Shown: piece after piece, positions 21,257-31,521 of the stretch
How the letters are laid out: the number at the start of each line of letters is the position of its first letter
How positions within the stretch are numbered: position 1 is the stretch's first letter
Assembly: GCF_000025725.1 (NCBI RefSeq)
Contig: NC_013943.1
Location: 372,001-436,000, forward strand
From: Denitrovibrio acetiphilus DSM 12809
GTDB lineage: Bacteria; Chrysiogenota; Deferribacteres; Deferribacterales; Geovibrionaceae
Reading direction: 5' to 3'
Length of the DNA stretch: 64,000 bases
Position numbers and translations under genes: made by a program
Notes under the pieces: model-generated
The model's database searches: none
What the model was told of the DNA's origin: nothing
The model's input: only the letters and a program-made list of their open reading frames with translations

Positions 21257-22084
21257 ATGGGAATTAAGAAGTTTAAACCGACTTCAGATGGTGTTAGGTT
21301 TAGAACCAACAGTGATTTTCAGGATGTTACAGCTTCAAAGCCTGAAAAATCACTTCTCGCCCCAAAGCACAACAAAGCAGGTCGTAACAACCACGGCCGC
21401 ATTACAGTTAGGCATCAGGGTGGCGGTAATAAACAGAAATATCGTCTGATAGACTTTAAAAGAAATAAAGACGGGATTGCAGCGAACGTAAAAACAATCG
21501 AATACGATCCAAACAGAAGTGCAAGAATTGCTCTTGTCTTCTATGCAGATGGTGAGAAAAGATATATACTCGCTCCAACAGGTCTTAAAGTAGGCGATCA
21601 GGTTCTTAGTGGCGAGCAAGCCGACATTAAACTCGGTAATGCTAAAATGCTGAAAGACCTGCCCGTCGGGACAGTAATACATAACGTGGAAATGAGGCCC
21701 GGGAAAGGCGGACAGCTTGCCCGTTCCGCAGGAACATACGCACAGCTTCTCGCTAAAGAGGGAACCTATTGCCACGTCCGCATGCCTTCAGGTGAAATCA
21801 GACTCATTAAAGCTGAGTGTAAAGCCAGCATAGGTCAGGTTTCTAACCAAGAGCATGAGAACATTAAAATCGGAAAAGCGGGCCGGTCCCGTTGGAAAGG
21901 CGTTCGTCCTACCGTTCGTGGTGTTGCCATGAACCCAATCGATCACCCACACGGTGGTGGTGAAGGTAGAACCAGTGGTGGTCGTCACCCAGTTACTCCT
22001 TGGGGTGTTCCTACAAAGGGATACAAAACAAGGAAGAAGAACAAACCGTCCAACAAGTACATCGTTACCCGCAGGAAGAAGTAG
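21257..22084 (+). CDS. rplB: 50S ribosomal protein L2
   Basis: 275 residues. Starts [20 protein letters not shown]. The C-terminal block [20 protein letters not shown] carries the conserved histidine near the peptidyl transferase centre. Length is standard and all core motifs are kept. Confidence 0.97.
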   Translation: MGIKKFKPTSDGVRFRTNSDFQDVTASKPEKSLLAPKHNKAGRNNHGRITVRHQGGGNKQKYRLIDFKRNKDGIAANVKTIEYDPNRSARIALVFYADGEKRYILAPTGLKVGDQVLSGEQADIKLGNAKMLKDLPVGTVIHNVEMRPGKGGQLARSAGTYAQLLAKEGTYCHVRMPSGEIRLIKAECKASIGQVSNQEHENIKIGKAGRSRWKGVRPTVRGVAMNPIDHPHGGGEGRTSGGRHPVTPWGVPTKGYKTRKKNKPSNKYIVTRRKK

Positions 22085-22096
22085 GAGGATTGACTA

Positions 22097-22378
22097 GTGC
22101 CTAGATCGCTAAAGAAAGGCCCGTTTATAGATGACCACCTCATGAAGAAGGTGACAGCAGCTAAAGAGAGCGGCGATAAGAAAGTCATCAAGACATGGTC
22201 AAGAAGAAGTACAGTACTTCCTGATATGGTCGGGCTTACATTTGCCGTACATAACGGAAACAAGTTCGTACCAGTTTATGTTACTGAAAATATGGTGGGA
22301 CACAAACTCGGTGAGTTTTCCCTTACCAGAACCTTCAGAGGGCATAAGAAAGACGATAAAAAAGTAAAGGGTAGATAA
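22097..22378 (+). CDS. rpsS: 30S ribosomal protein S19
   Basis: 93 residues from GTG 22097, preceded by [33 protein letters not shown] and the [13 protein letters not shown] tail are diagnostic. S19 binds S13 in the 30S head. The stop is immediately followed by rplV. Confidence 0.97.
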   Translation: MPRSLKKGPFIDDHLMKKVTAAKESGDKKVIKTWSRRSTVLPDMVGLTFAVHNGNKFVPVYVTENMVGHKLGEFSLTRTFRGHKKDDKKVKGR

Positions 22379-22379
22379 G

Positions 22380-22712
22380 ATGGAAGCTATAGCTCGTGCA
22401 AAATATCAGAGAGTTTCTCCTAGAAAGACACGCCCTGTAGCAGACCTTATAAGGGGTAAAAAAGTTGAGGAGGCTCTTGCCATCCTTAAATTTACTCCTA
22501 ATAAAGGCGCTAAAATCCTTTACAAGGCTGTTAAATCCGCTGCAAGCAACGCAGAGGAGAACCACAACCACGCTGATGCTAGCCGTATGGTTGTGAAAGA
22601 GGTTAGAGTTGATCAGGGTCCTGTCTGGAAGAGATTCCTGCCAAGAGCCTATGGTAGAGCAACCGGTCTTCGCAAACCTACCAGCAACATAACAGTAGTT
22701 CTTTCTGACTAA
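22380..22712 (+). CDS. rplV: 50S ribosomal protein L22
   Basis: 110 residues. The beta-hairpin region ([20 protein letters not shown]) extends into the exit tunnel where macrolides act. [20 protein letters not shown] is the typical N-terminal part. One base separates it from rpsS. Confidence 0.97.
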   Translation: MEAIARAKYQRVSPRKTRPVADLIRGKKVEEALAILKFTPNKGAKILYKAVKSAASNAEENHNHADASRMVVKEVRVDQGPVWKRFLPRAYGRATGLRKPTSNITVVLSD

Positions 22713-22723
22713 CGGAGGTATTT

Positions 22724-23377
22724 GTGGGACAGAAGGTAAACCCTAATGGATTCAGAGTTGGCGTGAACAAGCCGTGGAAATCGGTTTGGTATGCTAACAA
22801 AAAAGAATACAGGCAGCAGCTTCTTGAGGATATCAGAATAAGAAAATTCCTCAAAGACAGGCTTATGCAGGCTGGTCTCTCCCGAATCGGTATCGAACGT
22901 ATGGGAACACGTGTCAGAATAACTCTGAACACATCACGCCCAGGTATTGTTATCGGTAAAAAGGGTTCAGAGATCGATAAGCTCAAAAAAGAGCTTAAGA
23001 AATTTACAAAATCAGAAGTGCTTCTTGTTATCAGAGAAGTCAAAAAGCCAGAGATCAACGCAGTTCTTGTAGCTGAGAACATCGCTATGCAGATCCAGCG
23101 TCGTGTGGCTTTCAGACGTGCTATGAAAAAAGCTGTACTTCAGGCAATGAAGTCAGGCGCACTCGGTATCAGAGTTGCGTGTGCGGGTCGTCTTGCTGGT
23201 GCTGATATGGCGAGAACTGAGTGGTATATCAAAGGTCGTGTGCCTCTGCAAACACTCAGAGCTGACATAGATTACGGCACAACAGAAGCTATGACCACTT
23301 ACGGTATAATCGGTATCAAAGTCTGGGTCTTCACTGGTGAAGTTCTCGAAGACAGAAAATCCGAGGCAGGTGAGTAA
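22724..23377 (+). CDS. rpsC: 30S ribosomal protein S3
   Basis: 217 residues from GTG 22724 after [24 protein letters not shown], the KH domain with [18 protein letters not shown] (about 65-82), and the C-terminal [15 protein letters not shown] are typical. S3 helps form the mRNA entry helicase site. Confidence 0.97.
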   Translation: MGQKVNPNGFRVGVNKPWKSVWYANKKEYRQQLLEDIRIRKFLKDRLMQAGLSRIGIERMGTRVRITLNTSRPGIVIGKKGSEIDKLKKELKKFTKSEVLLVIREVKKPEINAVLVAENIAMQIQRRVAFRRAMKKAVLQAMKSGALGIRVACAGRLAGADMARTEWYIKGRVPLQTLRADIDYGTTEAMTTYGIIGIKVWVFTGEVLEDRKSEAGE

Positions 23378-23379
23378 AC

Positions 23380-23808
23380 ATGCTTATTCCAAAGAGACTT
23401 AAATACAGAAAGCAGTACAAAGGCCGGATCAAAGGCAAAGCCAGCAAAGGTAACTATGTGGCTTTCGGCGACTACGGTATTTCTGCTGCAGGCAAAGGGA
23501 AGCTCACAAGTCGCCAGATTGAAGCGGCAAGGATTGCGATTAACAGATACCTCAAAAGGGGTGGTAAAGTCGTTATCCGTATTTTCCCACACAAACCTGT
23601 TACTTCCAAACCTCTTGAGGTTAGACAAGGTAAAGGTAAAGGTGCTGTGGAATTCTATGTAGCTCCTGTTAAAGAGGGTACAATCCTCTATGAAGTAGGC
23701 GGCGTTACAGAAGAGCAGGCTCGCGAAGCATTCAGAAGAGCAGCTCATAAACTGCCTATCAAATGCAAATTCGTTAAAAGAGACGATATAGCGGAGGCTG
23801 CAGAATGA
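23380..23808 (+). CDS. rplP: 50S ribosomal protein L16
   Basis: 142 residues: [20 protein letters not shown] at the start and the [20 protein letters not shown] block. L16 helps place A-site tRNA. The stop overlaps the rpmC start (ATGA). Confidence 0.97.
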   Translation: MLIPKRLKYRKQYKGRIKGKASKGNYVAFGDYGISAAGKGKLTSRQIEAARIAINRYLKRGGKVVIRIFPHKPVTSKPLEVRQGKGKGAVEFYVAPVKEGTILYEVGGVTEEQAREAFRRAAHKLPIKCKFVKRDDIAEAAE

Positions 23809-24002
23809 AAGCATCCGAACTGAAAGCAATGAAAGATGCTGAGCTGGTTGAGAAAGAGACTGAGCTCAGAGAAAATATCTTCAGAATGAAGTTCAAGCTT
23901 GCTACTGGGGACATCGAAGACAGTTCCCAGATCAAGAAGGCTAAAAAAGACATAGCTCGCATTAAGACCATACTTAACGAGCGTGCTATCGAGGAAAAAT
24001 AA
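23805..24002 (+). CDS. rpmC: 50S ribosomal protein L29
   Basis: 65 residues, a two-helix protein at the tunnel exit: [20 protein letters not shown] and [20 protein letters not shown]. The RBS GCGGAGG lies inside rplP. Its stop shares a base with the rpsQ ATG. Confidence 0.95.
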   Translation: MKASELKAMKDAELVEKETELRENIFRMKFKLATGDIEDSSQIKKAKKDIARIKTILNERAIEEK

Positions 24003-24277
24003 TGGAAGCCAGGAACAACAGAAAGGTAAGAAAAGGGGTGGTTGTCAGCGACAAAATGGATAAAACCGTTGTTGTCAAAGTTCAAAACCTGAAACTCCAT
24101 CCAAGGTATCAGAAGTTCATCAAGAGAAGTAAAAACTTCAAAGCCCACGATGAGAACAATGATTGCAGAATGGGCGACACAGTGGAGATCGTTGAAACAC
24201 GTCCGCTTTCCAAAGATAAACACTGGAGAGTGACTAAAATCATCGAGCGTTCCGTTGAAGTTGCAAACGAGGGGTAA
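24002..24277 (+). CDS. rpsQ: 30S ribosomal protein S17
   Basis: 91 residues with [38 protein letters not shown] and the [20 protein letters not shown] block. S17 is a primary 16S 5'-domain binder. TAATG links it to rpmC. Confidence 0.96.
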   Translation: MEARNNRKVRKGVVVSDKMDKTVVVKVQNLKLHPRYQKFIKRSKNFKAHDENNDCRMGDTVEIVETRPLSKDKHWRVTKIIERSVEVANEG

Positions 24278-24283
24278 CATAAC

Positions 24284-24655
24284 ATGATACAGGTAGAATC
24301 CAGACTGAGAGTTGCCGACAACTCCGGAGCTAAAGAAGTGCTTGTGATTAAAGTACTCGGTGGTTCTAAGATGCGTTACGGCAGAATCGGTGATATCATT
24401 GTCGCTACTGTGAAAGTGGCAGCTCCTGACAGTAACATTAAAAAAGGTACTGTTGTTAAAGGTGTTGTTGTACGTACTGCCAAAGAGCAGCGTAGAAATG
24501 ACGGCACTTACATAAAGTTTGATGACAACGCTTGTGTTCTTCTGAACAAAACAACACTTGAGCCAATCGCAACCCGTGTTTTCGGGCCGGTTGCCAGAGA
24601 GCTTCGTGGGAAAGGATTTCTCAAAATCGTTTCCATGGCTCCTGAAGTACTGTAA
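24284..24655 (+). CDS. rplN: 50S ribosomal protein L14
   Basis: 123 residues: [34 protein letters not shown] and the C-terminal [21 protein letters not shown]14 contacts 16S h14 in the intersubunit bridge and is the RsfS silencing-factor target. Confidence 0.97.
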   Translation: MIQVESRLRVADNSGAKEVLVIKVLGGSKMRYGRIGDIIVATVKVAAPDSNIKKGTVVKGVVVRTAKEQRRNDGTYIKFDDNACVLLNKTTLEPIATRVFGPVARELRGKGFLKIVSMAPEVL

Positions 24656-24667
24656 GAGGGTGCATAA

Positions 24668-24997
24668 GTGAACGTAAAACTTAAACTTAAAACAGATGAC
24701 CCTGTTATCGTTACCACTGGTAAAGATAAGGGAACTAAGTCAAAAGTCGTTAAGCTTGACAAAGCAGACGGTAAGGTTATCTGTGAGAATGTAAATGTGT
24801 CCAAGAAACACATGAAACCTAATCAGTTCAACCCGGATGGCGGCATTATGGATAAACCAATGCCTCTTAATATCTCTAACGTTGCGTACTACTGTAGTAA
24901 ATGCAGTAAAGGCGTAAAGCTTGGTATTAAGGTACTTGAGTCCGGCAAGAAAGTTAGGTTCTGCAGATCTTGCGGCGAGATAATCGATAAGGACTAA
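24668..24997 (+). CDS. rplX: 50S ribosomal protein L24, with C-terminal zinc ribbon
   Basis: 109 residues from GTG 24668. The KOW segment (TGKDKGTKSKVVKLDKADG) lies near the N-terminus. The C-terminal half has CSKCSKG and later CRSCGE, two CxxC pairs that can hold zinc, as in many L24 proteins outside enterobacteria. L24 initiates 50S assembly. Confidence 0.96.
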   Translation: MNVKLKLKTDDPVIVTTGKDKGTKSKVVKLDKADGKVICENVNVSKKHMKPNQFNPDGGIMDKPMPLNISNVAYYCSKCSKGVKLGIKVLESGKKVRFCRSCGEIIDKD

Positions 24998-25010
24998 CGG
25001 AGAATAACTA

Positions 25011-25559
25011 ATGGCGGAACTCAGAAGAATCTATAAAGAAGAGGTAGTACCGAAACTTACAGAAAAGTTCGGCTACAAGAACGTCATGCAGGTTCCTAAA
25101 GTCACAAAGGTCGTACTCAATATGGGTGTCGGCGAAGCGGTTACAAACTCTAAAGTTATAGAGGGTGCAATCAGAGACATGGAGCTCATTGCAGGACAGA
25201 AACCTGTCGTATGCAGAGCTAAAAAGTCAATCGCTACATTCAAACTGAGAGAAGGAATGCCTATCGGATGCAAAGTTACACTTCGCGGCGAAAGAGCTTA
25301 TGAATTCCTCTACAGGCTGACTAGGATCGGACTTGCTAGGGTTAGAGACTTTCAGGGTGTAAACCCTAAGTCTTTTGATGGACGTGGAAACTACGCAATG
25401 GGGCTCAAAGAGCAGATCGTTTTTCCAGAGATAGACTACGATAAGATCGATAAGGTCCGTGGTTTCGACATCATTATAACCACAACTGCCAATACAGACG
25501 AAGAGGCTAGAGAGCTCCTTAGAGAACTCGGTATGCCTTTTGCAACTCAGGAGGCATAA
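25011..25559 (+). CDS. rplE: 50S ribosomal protein L5
   Basis: 182 residues. [40 protein letters not shown] and [20 protein letters not shown] are typical. L5 binds 5S rRNA and P-site tRNA in the central protuberance. Near its stop, GGAGGCATAAA serves as the RBS for rpsN. Confidence 0.97.
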   Translation: MAELRRIYKEEVVPKLTEKFGYKNVMQVPKVTKVVLNMGVGEAVTNSKVIEGAIRDMELIAGQKPVVCRAKKSIATFKLREGMPIGCKVTLRGERAYEFLYRLTRIGLARVRDFQGVNPKSFDGRGNYAMGLKEQIVFPEIDYDKIDKVRGFDIIITTTANTDEEARELLRELGMPFATQEA

Positions 25560-25560
25560 A

Positions 25561-25746
25561 TTGGCCACAAAAGCTAAATATCACAGTGCATTTCTTAAGA
25601 AGAAATACAAGGTAAGGGAAGATAACCGCTGTCCTATATGCGGAAGACCCAGGGCTTTTATGCGCAGATTCAATATGTGCAGACTTTGTTTTAGGAAGTT
25701 CGCGCTCGAGGGAGAGATCCCAGGCGTGAGAAAATCCAGCTGGTAA
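25561..25746 (+). CDS. rpsN: 30S ribosomal protein S14, zinc-binding type Z
   Basis: 61 residues from TTG 25561, placed just after [31 protein letters not shown] is followed by [10 protein letters not shown] and CRLCFRKFA: two CxxC pairs define the short, zinc-containing S14 (rpsZ type). An in-frame ATG at 25540 would lie inside rplE without an RBS and is rejected. Confidence 0.95.
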   Translation: MATKAKYHSAFLKKKYKVREDNRCPICGRPRAFMRRFNMCRLCFRKFALEGEIPGVRKSSW

Positions 25747-25765
25747 TATATAAGGAGACTAAGTC

Positions 25766-26164
25766 ATGGGAATGACAGATCCTATTGCTGATATGCTCGC
25801 AAGAATGCGTAACGCACTGATGGTGCGTCACCAGGAAGTAGTAGTACCTCATTCAAAGATGAAGGAGGCTATGGCAGTTCTTTTCTCAGAAGAGGGCTAT
25901 GTAAGAGACTTCCGTGTAGCTAACGATGGCAATCGTAAAAATATAATTATACACCTTAAGTACAATGATCACGGCGAATCTGTAATTCGTGGTATGAAAA
26001 GGGTTTCAAAACCTGGTCAGAGAGTGTATGTGAACACAAAGAACCTTAAACCTGTTCTTGGCGGACTTGGTAATGGTGTTGTTTCAACATCACGCGGCAT
26101 CAAAACCGTCAAGCAGTGCATAACTGAAAAAGTTGGCGGAGAATACATCTGCCAGATTTGGTAA
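25766..26164 (+). CDS. rpsH: 30S ribosomal protein S8
   Basis: 132 residues: [38 protein letters not shown] and the C-terminal [10 protein letters not shown]8 binds the 16S central domain and, in enterobacteria, represses the spc operon. AAGGAGACTAAGTC precedes ATG. Confidence 0.97.
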   Translation: MGMTDPIADMLARMRNALMVRHQEVVVPHSKMKEAMAVLFSEEGYVRDFRVANDGNRKNIIIHLKYNDHGESVIRGMKRVSKPGQRVYVNTKNLKPVLGGLGNGVVSTSRGIKTVKQCITEKVGGEYICQIW

Positions 26165-26177
26165 CGGAGAGTTTGTA

Positions 26178-26717
26178 ATGTCCAGAATTGGTAAATTACC
26201 GATAGATATCCCAGCCGGAGTTAAAGTCGACCTTAAAGGCGCTAAACTCCACGTGGAAGGACCAAAAGGCAAGCTTGAGCAAGACATCCACTACAAGGCC
26301 GTTGTTAACATCGACGGCGCTGTTGTTAATGTAACAAGAGCGGATGAATCAAAGCTTTCCAGGTCTGTGCATGGTCTTACAAGGACACTTATCAACAACA
26401 TGATAGTTGGCGTAACTACAGGGTACGAAAAGAAACTTGAAATAATAGGTGTAGGTTATAAAGTTGCTCAGAAGGGCAAAAACCTTGACTTCGCACTTGG
26501 TTTCTCTCACCCGGTAGAGTTTGTTCCGCCCGCAGGTATTGAACTTGTCGCTGATTCTCAGACAAAGATAACTGTTAAAGGAATCGACAAGCAGCTTGTA
26601 GGTCAGATTGCGGCAAACATACGTGAGCTGAGACCTCCAGAGCCATATAAAGGCAAAGGTGTTAGGTATCTCGGCGAATACGTCTTGAGAAAAGCCGGTA
26701 AGACCGGTAAAAAATAA
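26178..26717 (+). CDS. rplF: 50S ribosomal protein L6
   Basis: 179 residues from ATG 26178 ([17 protein letters not shown]), preceded by ACGGAGAGTTTGTA. An in-frame ATG at 26133 would overlap rpsH and lacks support. The C-terminal [20 protein letters not shown] with AGKTGKK is diagnostic. L6 lies near the sarcin-ricin loop. Confidence 0.96.
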   Translation: MSRIGKLPIDIPAGVKVDLKGAKLHVEGPKGKLEQDIHYKAVVNIDGAVVNVTRADESKLSRSVHGLTRTLINNMIVGVTTGYEKKLEIIGVGYKVAQKGKNLDFALGFSHPVEFVPPAGIELVADSQTKITVKGIDKQLVGQIAANIRELRPPEPYKGKGVRYLGEYVLRKAGKTGKK

Positions 26718-26729
26718 GGAGTGTTGAAA

Positions 26730-27095
26730 GTGGCTAAGGTATCAAGAGCGACTGCCAGAGTCAGAAGGCATGTCCGCACAAGAAAGAAGATAAAAGGCAC
26801 AACAGAAAGACCTAGACTCGCTGTTTTTAAAAGCAACAGCTATATATATGTTCAGGTCATAGATGATGTAAACGGCACTACACTTGTTACAGCCAGCTCA
26901 CTCGAAAAGGAGCTGAAGGAAAAGTTCAAGAGCCGTGTGAATCTTGAGTCCGCAAAGGCAGTAGGTGCTGAAGTGGCTAAAAGAGCTTCCGAAAAAGGTA
27001 TCAAATCTGTTATTTTTGACAGAGGCGGTTTCCTTTATCATGGCAGAATCAAAGCTCTCGCTGAAGCTGCCCGTGAAGCCGGTCTTGAGTTCTAA
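26730..27095 (+). CDS. rplR: 50S ribosomal protein L18
   Basis: 121 residues from GTG 26730 ([20 protein letters not shown]). AAGGAG at 26716-26721 is 8 nt before this GTG and overlaps the earlier in-frame GTG at 26721, so the later start is chosen. [20 protein letters not shown] and the [20 protein letters not shown] tail are typical. L18 carries 5S rRNA. Confidence 0.94.
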   Translation: MAKVSRATARVRRHVRTRKKIKGTTERPRLAVFKSNSYIYVQVIDDVNGTTLVTASSLEKELKEKFKSRVNLESAKAVGAEVAKRASEKGIKSVIFDRGGFLYHGRIKALAEAAREAGLEF

Positions 27096-27106
27096 GGAGG
27101 ATGACT

Positions 27107-27604
27107 TTGAACTTTAATAAAGACGATAACCAGATAGTTGACAAAGTTGTCAATATCGGAAGAGTAACAAAAGTTGTAAAGGGTGGTAGGATCTTTAAAT
27201 TCACTGCTCTTGTTGTAGTGGGTGATATGAACGGTTCCGTTGGGATCGGATACGGTAAAGCACGTGAAGTGCCTGACGCTATTAAAAAAGCCCTCGAAAA
27301 CGCTAAAAAGAGCATGGTTGCGGTTCCTGTTGTTAACGGTACTATTCCTCATGAAATCATCGGAGAATTCGTTTCTTCTGAAATCGTGATGAAACCGGCG
27401 GCACCTGGTACTGGTATCATCTCCGGAGGCGTAACACGTTCACTCTTTGAGCTTGCTGGTGTTCAGAACATACTTTGCAAGTCTACAAGAAGTAGAAACG
27501 CCTATAACTCCCTTTACGCTGTTATGGACGGATTTAAAAAAATAAGAACACTGGAAGATGTTGCCGAAGCTAGAGGCAAAACTATCCAGGAAATTATCAG
27601 GTAA
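27107..27604 (+). CDS. rpsE: 30S ribosomal protein S5
   Basis: 165 residues from TTG 27107. AAGGAGG (27094-27100) directly abuts an in-frame ATG at 27101, which is too close, and lies 6 nt before the TTG. NRVTKVVKGGR-type segment (INIGRVTKVVKGGRIFKF-like) and GYGKAREVPDAIKKALENA are present. S5 acts in fidelity. rpmD, which usually follows, is absent. Confidence 0.93.
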   Translation: MNFNKDDNQIVDKVVNIGRVTKVVKGGRIFKFTALVVVGDMNGSVGIGYGKAREVPDAIKKALENAKKSMVAVPVVNGTIPHEIIGEFVSSEIVMKPAAPGTGIISGGVTRSLFELAGVQNILCKSTRSRNAYNSLYAVMDGFKKIRTLEDVAEARGKTIQEIIR

Positions 27605-27616
27605 GAGGTTATATAA

Positions 27617-28066
27617 ATGGAACTTCATGATCTGAAACCGGCAGTAGGCGCCAATAAGAAGAGAAAAAGAGTTGGTCGAGGCAGCGGTAGCGGTCTTGGT
27701 ACAACTTCCGGTAAAGGTACTAAAGGTCAGAAAGCAAGATCTGGCGGCGGTGTTAGACCCGGATTCGAAGGCGGCCAGATGCCTCTTAATAGAAGACTTC
27801 CTAAAAGAGGTTTTAATAACGCAAGATTTGCCACTGTTTACGAAATTGTAAACCTTGACTCTATCGAAGCCAAATATACAGACGGAGAGGTTGTTAACCT
27901 TGAAACTCTGAAAGAGAAAAACCTTGTTGCAGGCAACAAAAACGGCATTAAAATTCTCGCAGAAGGTGAGCTTACTAAAAAGCTTAAATTTGAGATCAAC
28001 AAGATGTCTGGTTCTGCTCAGGAAAAATGTGAAAAAGCTGGCTGCGAAGTAGTCATACTGGGGTAA
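27617..28066 (+). CDS. rplO: 50S ribosomal protein L15
   Basis: 149 residues: MELHDLKPAVGANKKRKRVG, GSGLGTTSGKGTKGQKARSG, FEGGQMPLNRRLPKRGF. The glycine/basic N-terminal arm threads into 23S rRNA. It begins 13 bp after rpsE with no room for L30, and secY starts 4 bp after its stop. Confidence 0.97.
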   Translation: MELHDLKPAVGANKKRKRVGRGSGSGLGTTSGKGTKGQKARSGGGVRPGFEGGQMPLNRRLPKRGFNNARFATVYEIVNLDSIEAKYTDGEVVNLETLKEKNLVAGNKNGIKILAEGELTKKLKFEINKMSGSAQEKCEKAGCEVVILG

Positions 28067-28069
28067 TTA

Positions 28070-29380
28070 ATGTTTAAAAAAGTTGAAGAGATATTCTCTA
28101 TACCGGAACTTAGAAGAAGAATACTGTGGACTCTGTTTTTTCTGTTTGTATACAGAATTGGTGCTCACGTTCCCACTCCCGGTATCGATGGCGAAGCACT
28201 TAGCCAGTTTTTTGCACAACAATCAGGCAACCTGCTCGGATTTTTCGACATGTTTACCGGTGGTGCACTTTCGAAACTGACTGTGTTTGGTCTGGGTATC
28301 ATGCCCTACATCTCAGCTGCTATTATACTTGAGCTGATGACTGTTGCTGTTCCGCATCTTGCAGAACTTAAAAAGCGCGGTCAGGAAGGGCGTGATAAGA
28401 TCACAAGATATACAAGATACGGTACAGTTGCCATATCCCTTGTTCAGGGGATGGGTATCGCAATCGGACTGGAGGGGATGACATCTCCCGGTGGTTCACC
28501 TGTTGTAATGTTTCCCGGTACGGGTTTCAGGATAGTTACTGCTATCACTCTTACAACTGGTACTGTATTTCTTATGTGGCTTGGTGAGAAAATCTCTGAA
28601 AAAGGTCTCGGTAACGGTATATCTGTAATCATTTTTGCGGGTATTATCGCAGGATTTCCATCAGCGGTGAGCAGGACTCTTACGCTGGTTCAGACTGGTG
28701 AAGTGCAGCTGATAACAATTATAGCCGTGCTCGCCATAATACTCGCTGTTACTGCGGCCATAGTCTTCATGGAGACATCCAGCAGAAGGCTACCAATACA
28801 ATACGTTAGAAAAGGCGGCGGTGGGAAAGGCAATGTTGCCACTTCCTACCTCCCCCTTAAGTTAAACCCGGCGGGTGTAATCCCGATCATTTTCGCTATG
28901 TCCATCCTTGCTTTCCCAAGCACACTTGCGTCATTCAGCGAAAATCTTCTTGTTCAGAAGATCAGCTTTTTTCTGTCTCCGAGCTCATGGGTATATTACG
29001 CTGTGACACTCGGATTCATCATCTTCTTTACATACTTTTACACCTCTATCATTTTTAACCCGGATGACATTGCTGAAAACATTAACAAGTCCGGCGGGGT
29101 TATTCCTGGTAAAAGACCGGGTGTTGAAACTGCTAAGTTTATAGACTTCACTCTTTCAAGATTAACATTCGTAGGTGCACTGTACCTCGGTGCTGTGGCT
29201 ATCCTGCCGCAGTTAATCATAAGGGGCTTTAATGTGCCTTTTTACTTCGGAGGCACATCTATACTCATCGTTATCGGCGTTGGGATGGATGTAATATCGA
29301 AAATCGAGGCGCACCTTGTAACACATAATTATGACGGCTTTCTCAAAAAAGGCCGTATACAAGGGAGGAGCATGATATGA
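28070..29380 (+). CDS. secY: Preprotein translocase channel subunit SecY
   Basis: 436 residues with ten membrane segments. The start ELRRRILWTLFFLFVYRIGA is the first span; GALSKLTVFGLGIMPYISAA is the plug region after it. VRKGGGGKGNVATSYLPLKL marks a cytosolic ribosome-binding loop. It forms the protein-conducting pore with SecE. The stop overlaps the adk start (ATGA). Confidence 0.97.
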   Translation: MFKKVEEIFSIPELRRRILWTLFFLFVYRIGAHVPTPGIDGEALSQFFAQQSGNLLGFFDMFTGGALSKLTVFGLGIMPYISAAIILELMTVAVPHLAELKKRGQEGRDKITRYTRYGTVAISLVQGMGIAIGLEGMTSPGGSPVVMFPGTGFRIVTAITLTTGTVFLMWLGEKISEKGLGNGISVIIFAGIIAGFPSAVSRTLTLVQTGEVQLITIIAVLAIILAVTAAIVFMETSSRRLPIQYVRKGGGGKGNVATSYLPLKLNPAGVIPIIFAMSILAFPSTLASFSENLLVQKISFFLSPSSWVYYAVTLGFIIFFTYFYTSIIFNPDDIAENINKSGGVIPGKRPGVETAKFIDFTLSRLTFVGALYLGAVAILPQLIIRGFNVPFYFGGTSILIVIGVGMDVISKIEAHLVTHNYDGFLKKGRIQGRSMI

Positions 29381-30024
29381 TTAACCTTATCTTCCTGGGC
29401 CCTCCGGGGGCTGGTAAAGGTACTCAGTCTGCGAGAATTATTGATGATTATAAAGTTGTTCAGATATCCACCGGTGATCTCTTACGTGCTGCTGTAAAAG
29501 CTGGCACATCCCTCGGGAAAGAGGCTAAGGTTTATATGGATGGCGGGCAGCTTGTTCCTGACACTCTGATCATTAACATGATGAAAGAGCGATTTGAGTC
29601 TGATGACTGTAAAAACGGGTTTATCCTTGATGGCTTTCCAAGAACAACAGCACAGGCAGAAGCTCTTGACTCTATGCTTGAAAATGAGCTGAAGACATCT
29701 ATTACACATATCATCAGCCTTGAAGTTGATGATGAAGTTGTAGTGAAAAGAAACACCGGAAGACGTGTGTGTCCTAAATGCGGCGCAACATATCACATAA
29801 AATTTAATCCTTCAAAAGAGGGTGGGATTTGTGATAATGACAGCGAAACACTTGTTCACAGGGATGATGACCGCGAGGAAACTATCCGTAAAAGACTCGG
29901 TGTTTATCACGAGACAACTGCACTTTTAAAAGATTATTACGGCAAAACAGGAAAATTCGCTGAACTCAACGGTGATGACGCGCCTGAAAATGTTTATGCC
30001 AAAATCAAGGAAATACTTGGCTGA
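29377..30024 (+). CDS. adk: Adenylate kinase, zinc-lid form
   Basis: 215 residues. P-loop GPPGAGKGTQSARI (about 8-21), NMP-binding STGDLLRAAV, FPRTTAQAE. The LID domain has CPKCGATYH and, 20 residues on, ICDND, giving a Cys3-Asp zinc site as in long-form kinases of many non-enteric bacteria. It balances AMP/ADP/ATP. Coupled to secY and map by overlaps. Confidence 0.97.
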   Translation: MINLIFLGPPGAGKGTQSARIIDDYKVVQISTGDLLRAAVKAGTSLGKEAKVYMDGGQLVPDTLIINMMKERFESDDCKNGFILDGFPRTTAQAEALDSMLENELKTSITHIISLEVDDEVVVKRNTGRRVCPKCGATYHIKFNPSKEGGICDNDSETLVHRDDDREETIRKRLGVYHETTALLKDYYGKTGKFAELNGDDAPENVYAKIKEILG

Positions 30025-30767
30025 TGGTAGTTATCAAGTCTAAAGCAGAACTTGAAAAAATGCGCGTTGCCTGTGGCATCGTGCGTGAAGTACTTGAAAA
30101 GCTAGAAGATTTCATCAAACCGGGAATGACAACATTAGATGTTGACAAATTTGTAGAGAATATTATAAACTCTCGGGATGCTGTGCCGTCCTTCAAGGGC
30201 TATCATGGCTTTCCGGCCGCTGCGTGCACATCTGTTAATGAAGTAGTTGTTCATGGAATACCCGGAGAAAGAAAGTTAAATAGCGGTGATATTGTGAGCG
30301 TTGACGTAGGGGCCTACATTAACGGCTTCCACGGGGATGCAGCTCGCACTTATCCTGTTGGGGATATATCTGAGGAATCAGAGAGACTGATTAGAGTGAC
30401 AAAAGAGTCATTCTTTGAAGGTATAAAAAAAGCTGTAGCCGGTGGTCGGCTTACTGACATCTCACACGAGATTCAGGTTTATGTCGAAAAGCATGGCTAT
30501 GGCGTAGTAAGAGACTTTTTCGGTCACGGAATCGGTAGAGAACTGCACGAAGAACCATCAATCCCCCATTATGGGAGAGCAAACAGAGGTTTGCGGCTGC
30601 GTGCAGGGATGGTGCTCGCTGTGGAACCAATGGTTACCGCAGGGCATTATAGTGTTAGAACCCTCAACGACGGCTGGACTGCTGTTACAGAAGACAGCAG
30701 CTTAGCGGCACATTACGAAAATACTATAGCCATCACACCGAACGAACCGGAAATATTAACGTTGTAA
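30024..30767 (+). CDS. map: Methionine aminopeptidase, type I
   Basis: 247 residues; removes the initiator methionine co-translationally. Metal ligands are visible in DVGAYINGFHGDAART (two Asp), GHGIGRELHEEP (His), EPMVTAG (Glu) and the C-terminal TEDSSLAAHYENT (Glu). The start overlaps the adk stop by 1 nt. Confidence 0.97.
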   Translation: MVVIKSKAELEKMRVACGIVREVLEKLEDFIKPGMTTLDVDKFVENIINSRDAVPSFKGYHGFPAAACTSVNEVVVHGIPGERKLNSGDIVSVDVGAYINGFHGDAARTYPVGDISEESERLIRVTKESFFEGIKKAVAGGRLTDISHEIQVYVEKHGYGVVRDFFGHGIGRELHEEPSIPHYGRANRGLRLRAGMVLAVEPMVTAGHYSVRTLNDGWTAVTEDSSLAAHYENTIAITPNEPEILTL

Positions 30768-30773
30768 AGGTAT

Positions 30774-30998
30774 ATGGGAAAAAAAGAAGACGTAATCGAG
30801 ACCATAGGGACAGTGTTAGAATCACTTCCCAATGCGATGTTTAAGGTAGAGCTTGAAAACAAGCACGTGATACTGTCGCACTTATCCGGAAAGATGAGAA
30901 TGCACTTTATCAGGATACTCCCTGGGGACAAGGTTACTGTGGAGCTTTCTCCCTATGACCTTTCCCGTGGTAGAATAACCTACCGACACAAGAAATGA
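30774..30998 (+). CDS. infA: Translation initiation factor IF-1
   Basis: 74 residues, an OB fold that occupies the A site in initiation: [55 protein letters not shown]. It lies between map and rpmJ in the usual order. Confidence 0.97.
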   Translation: MGKKEDVIETIGTVLESLPNAMFKVELENKHVILSHLSGKMRMHFIRILPGDKVTVELSPYDLSRGRITYRHKK

Positions 30999-31010
30999 CG
31001 GGGTGGAACA

Positions 31011-31124
31011 ATGAAAGTCAGGGCTAGTGTAAAGCCTATTTGCAGCAAATGCAAAATCATAAAACGTAAGGGGATCGTCAGAATTATCTGCGAAAATCCC
31101 AGACATAAGCAGAGACAAGGTTAA
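31011..31124 (+). CDS. rpmJ: 50S ribosomal protein L36, zinc form
   Basis: 37 residues: [20 protein letters not shown], then [17 protein letters not shown]. CxxC plus Cys and His ligands make the C+ zinc form. It begins 12 bp after infA, with GGGGTGG as RBS. Confidence 0.96.
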   Translation: MKVRASVKPICSKCKIIKRKGIVRIICENPRHKQRQG

Positions 31125-31136
31125 AGGAGGCTTTTT

Positions 31137-31505
31137 GTGGCAAGAATAGCTGGTGTAGACATCCAGAACAACAAAAAAGTCGAGGTTGGCCTTACAAACA
31201 TCTATGGTGTAGGTCGTGCTACAGCAAGATTGATTCTTGCTGATATCAACGTTGACCTCTCCAAGAGAATTGGTGATCTTTCTGAGCAGGATATCTCTGC
31301 TATTAGAAAATTTATCGAAGACAACCTCACTGTTGAGGGCGACCTCCGTAAGGAAACAGCGCTTAACATTAAAAGGCTTATGGAAATCAACTGTTATCGT
31401 GGCTCCAGACATAAGATGCATCTTCCTTGCAGAGGTCAGAAGACCAGAAGTAACGCAAGGACAAGACGTGGTCTTGCCGGTAAGCGCGGTATCAAGAAAA
31501 AGTAA
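31137..31505 (+). CDS. rpsM: 30S ribosomal protein S13
   Basis: 122 residues from GTG 31137, after AAAGGAGGCTTTTT. ARIAGVDIQNNKKVEVGLT, the helix-hairpin-helix near IYGVGRATA, and the basic tail RGQKTRSNARTRRGLAGKRG are typical. S13 bridges the 30S head to L5 and tRNA. Confidence 0.97.
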   Translation: MARIAGVDIQNNKKVEVGLTNIYGVGRATARLILADINVDLSKRIGDLSEQDISAIRKFIEDNLTVEGDLRKETALNIKRLMEINCYRGSRHKMHLPCRGQKTRSNARTRRGLAGKRGIKKK

Positions 31506-31521
31506 GGGGTAGATTGCTAAA

